Of a stretch of 20,974 bases of DNA, positions 18,355 to 20,974 are shown one piece after another. The position numbers and the translations under genes were made by a program. This DNA comes from Echinostoma caproni (Eukaryota > Platyhelminthes > Trematoda > Plagiorchiida > Echinostomatidae): contig UZAN01039604.1 of NCBI GenBank assembly GCA_900618425.1, positions 112,531 to 133,504 on the forward strand, read 5' to 3'. The notes under the pieces were generated by a model. That model saw nothing but the letters and a program-made list of their open reading frames with translations, was not told the origin of the DNA and made no database searches. Position 1 is the stretch's first letter. Every line of letters begins with the position of its first letter.

Positions 18355-20974
18355 AAAACTACACTTTAATAGAAATAATTTAATTAAAATTCCTTTAGTT
18401 CGTAAGGCTCTAGATTAAGCATAGTGTTGATTTGCAACGCACTATTGCAGTTCCGGAAAGAGTTGCGTATTCCAGTGGGAAAATTCGCCTGTGCGATTCG
18501 TATAAGGAAATCGCACAAATGAATATCATAGCGAACTTTTAATATGGTGGGTAATCACTCGTGGATAGATAACCCGATTTTTTGTAGCTAAGGACAATCA
18601 ATCTCGGTTCTCGTATTCCGTGATCGAGAAGAGGAGAAGAAATATACTGTGAAATGGCACCGAAGCAAATCTCAGTGCTTTCCCGGTTGCCGAAAGAGAT
18701 CAGTTGAAGGTCAATGTGTTTTATTTTTGCGGATACATTTTATCATTAAGCTATCTAGTCACCATAAACAATTTTTTCTAAGACGTAAAGCTGACGTTTA
18801 TCAGAGAATAATATTCGCCCACCTTGTAAAATCCTGATTCAGTTTTTTACAGTGTGGTATTTTCAAAGTTGGAGTATCGGGTTGAGCACTTGCTTGGGAA
18901 ACTGGCATTTCTAACAAACGTATTCATCTCTTGTGATAAGCACCTGCGGACTGATCAACAACCATCGGTTGAGTAATTTGTCTCTTCAGTCTAAAATATT
19001 CCGTGGAACAATCAATGCACACGCCGTGGTTGACTTAGAAGAATTATTTGTTTTGCGCTCTCCGATCAAACATTTTTTGAACAACGAATCGCACACGGAT
19101 TTCACGGACAACCCATGTTTACAGTATTGTTGAAAACTGAGTGGTAGACATTAATTAGGTGTTACATTCTGAACATATTCTTCACAAACAATAGATGTGA
19201 CTGTGAATTGCGCATGAATGCAAAACATTCATTCAATTGAGTCACGGTAAACCAGTATGAAAGTGGAAACTTCAAGTTATATTATATACAGATAAATGCA
19301 CAGTCTTGTTCAAGAAACATTTCAAACTTTCACTTGCGATTTCCAAAGATGCTCAGATTTGCAAAGCGCGATCTCTGTGTCATGCAATCAACTCGTTTGC
19401 ATTCAAACACATTGGAATTCTGTTCATTTTTCTCACCGACTTACTGCCCAATTATGGTTATATTCAACCTTGCCAGGGTCAAGTTAATCCTCCTCTGTTC
19501 GACATGAGTGTGGCTGGAATCAGCTAAACGCGTGGGTACACACCTTAGTTTATAAGGCTCACCTTGCACAACTCATAAAATTAGGCATCAGACAAATTCA
19601 ACTGGGTAGAACTGGCCTTGCGGTTTTCTTATTTACCCCAAACATAACAGCTAACGCATCCCCTGTGTACGGTCGAAACATTGTCAGTGATGGGAAAATT
19701 AGACACTATTCGGGCAAATAACAAAACAAATGTATTGTGTTGAATGTGTAGTTCCACGTGTTTTTTGTGTCCACAGTAATTCTTTACCACATCCGATGTG
19801 TTCATCATCGGGGTGATTGTAAACCTCTTGCACTGACTAGCCAATCACGTAAAGGTAATAGAAGTCATTTGTAGGAATAAATCAATCGCAATCATTGGGA
19901 GAAATAAAAGCAAACAACTGCCATCTCCATATCGAGTTCAGACACGTTCGATTTAGTGCTTTTGCAAACCACCGTTATTCGCAATTATGTTTGAACTAGT
20001 TTAATCGGAAGCTTTATGTTTTGGCCCTCCAGTTTTATCCAGTTTGTTTGTCGTCGTTTTGACTCCCAACTCCAATGTTGTATCCAATGTAGTATCCAGG
20101 CAAAGTAGGACTCAAGAATGGCAAAACTCCGGTTCAGTGTTATTTCCCTATCATCCTACACAACTCTTTATCTGTCTCTGTCTAAGAAACGAACTAAATG
20201 TTTATCATTTTTATACAAATAGAAGAGAATGGCTATTGGAAAAGTTTTAAACGTAAACTGTTTCACCACTTTGTTTTAAGCAAACAAACCCAGGTCATTC
20301 ACACTTTATGTTCATGATATATTTGAGCGGTTGCTTTCAATCACAGTTCATTTTTCAGAATATTCCCACTTATTCTAAAATAGAACTGTGATAGAAGTTC
20401 CTCAACTCTATGACTGTCCCATCGGTCAACATTTAGAGAGACTTCTAATTAAACTAACCAAAGCTTGCTACTTATACGTTTTCTGTCACGTTGCATGATT
20501 ACGAGTGAATGATACAGACAACCCACAGCGACACGGTGCACCTAATAAAGTTTAAGGAGCCAGCTCCCAGTGAGATGGCTTACATCTCCCACCAGAATCC
20601 TATTTTGCAGTGGAATTACGGAAAAATGGTCAGATTTGATATCCTGTCCCTAAATCACCTAAAACGTCGGTGGGACGCCACCGCTTGCCGTATGCACCCT
20701 TTAGCGTACTAACACATTCAACTGAACTGTGTTCTGTTTTTCTCATGCAAATCTTAGAATGCAGGTTGGATGTGTGCTCAGCTCACCATAATCCAACCAA
20801 TTAGAGAAAAACTCTCGCTCTTGCTGCTCTGTGTTTGTAACAATCAGGAGAGAGAGGAAGAACAACACTAAAACGTTTGACTGTTGTTTTGGACTGACGA
20901 AATTTCGAAATTCATTCTCATCCACAAATTTTAGTTGACCTTGGAAAACGATCACTGGTGAAATAAAATACTCC
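18355..20974. other. AT-rich end of the window, no supported gene
   Basis: Only frames of 60-75 codons occur. The plus frame 20509-20712 covers a locally GC-richer piece and ends HLKRRWDATACRMHPLAY; I do not recognise it. Within it a 6-bp GC stem with a four-base loop lies at 20668-20683 (cggtgg-gacg-ccaccg). This piece may be another old repeat. Nothing else stands out. Confidence 0.4.

Overview
The window looks like non-coding, repeat-scarred nuclear DNA from a metazoan, most likely a trematode flatworm. It is AT-rich, has no dense gene pattern, and holds no gene that can be named with confidence. It does hold decayed remains of elements typical of flukes: a Penelope-like element with a GIY-YIG domain, the 3' end of a jockey/CR1-type LINE, and a tRNA-headed SINE-like repeat carrying a hammerhead ribozyme motif very close to that of the schistosome Sm-alpha repeats. 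The organism call rests on these elements and is an inference. Two single unresolved bases (8541 and 14688) suggest a draft assembly.

Layout. 1-254 is open from the left edge and could be the end of a coding exon. 1.7-2.85 kb holds two inverted copies of a roughly 160-base dispersed repeat; a third copy lies at 15.8 kb. 3.0-3.9 kb holds two GC-richer blocks, one with an inverted repeat and one with a G-rich run, followed by a (CAG)15 microsatellite at 4141-4185. 5026-5764 is the broken 3' part of a Penelope-like element, followed at 5836-5872 by a degenerate hammerhead-like fold. 5.9-9.0 kb is mostly featureless, apart from an 18-base perfect palindrome, two short microsatellites and a weak candidate exon. 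9021-9070 is a strong stem-loop, immediately followed by the minus-strand SINE with its B box and hammerhead core. 10941-11016 is a 19-bp perfect stem-loop of pre-miRNA size. 12224-12968 is the LINE tail, broken across three frames. 18.1-18.35 kb is a structured minus-strand repeat. The rest shows no supported gene.

No genes here work together in a pathway. The common theme is retroelements that used, or still carry, self-cleaving RNA motifs: the SINE copy keeps an almost intact core, while the copy next to the Penelope-like element is badly eroded. The other open reading stretches (about 80-122 codons) are of a size expected by chance in DNA of this composition and are noted only as weak candidates.
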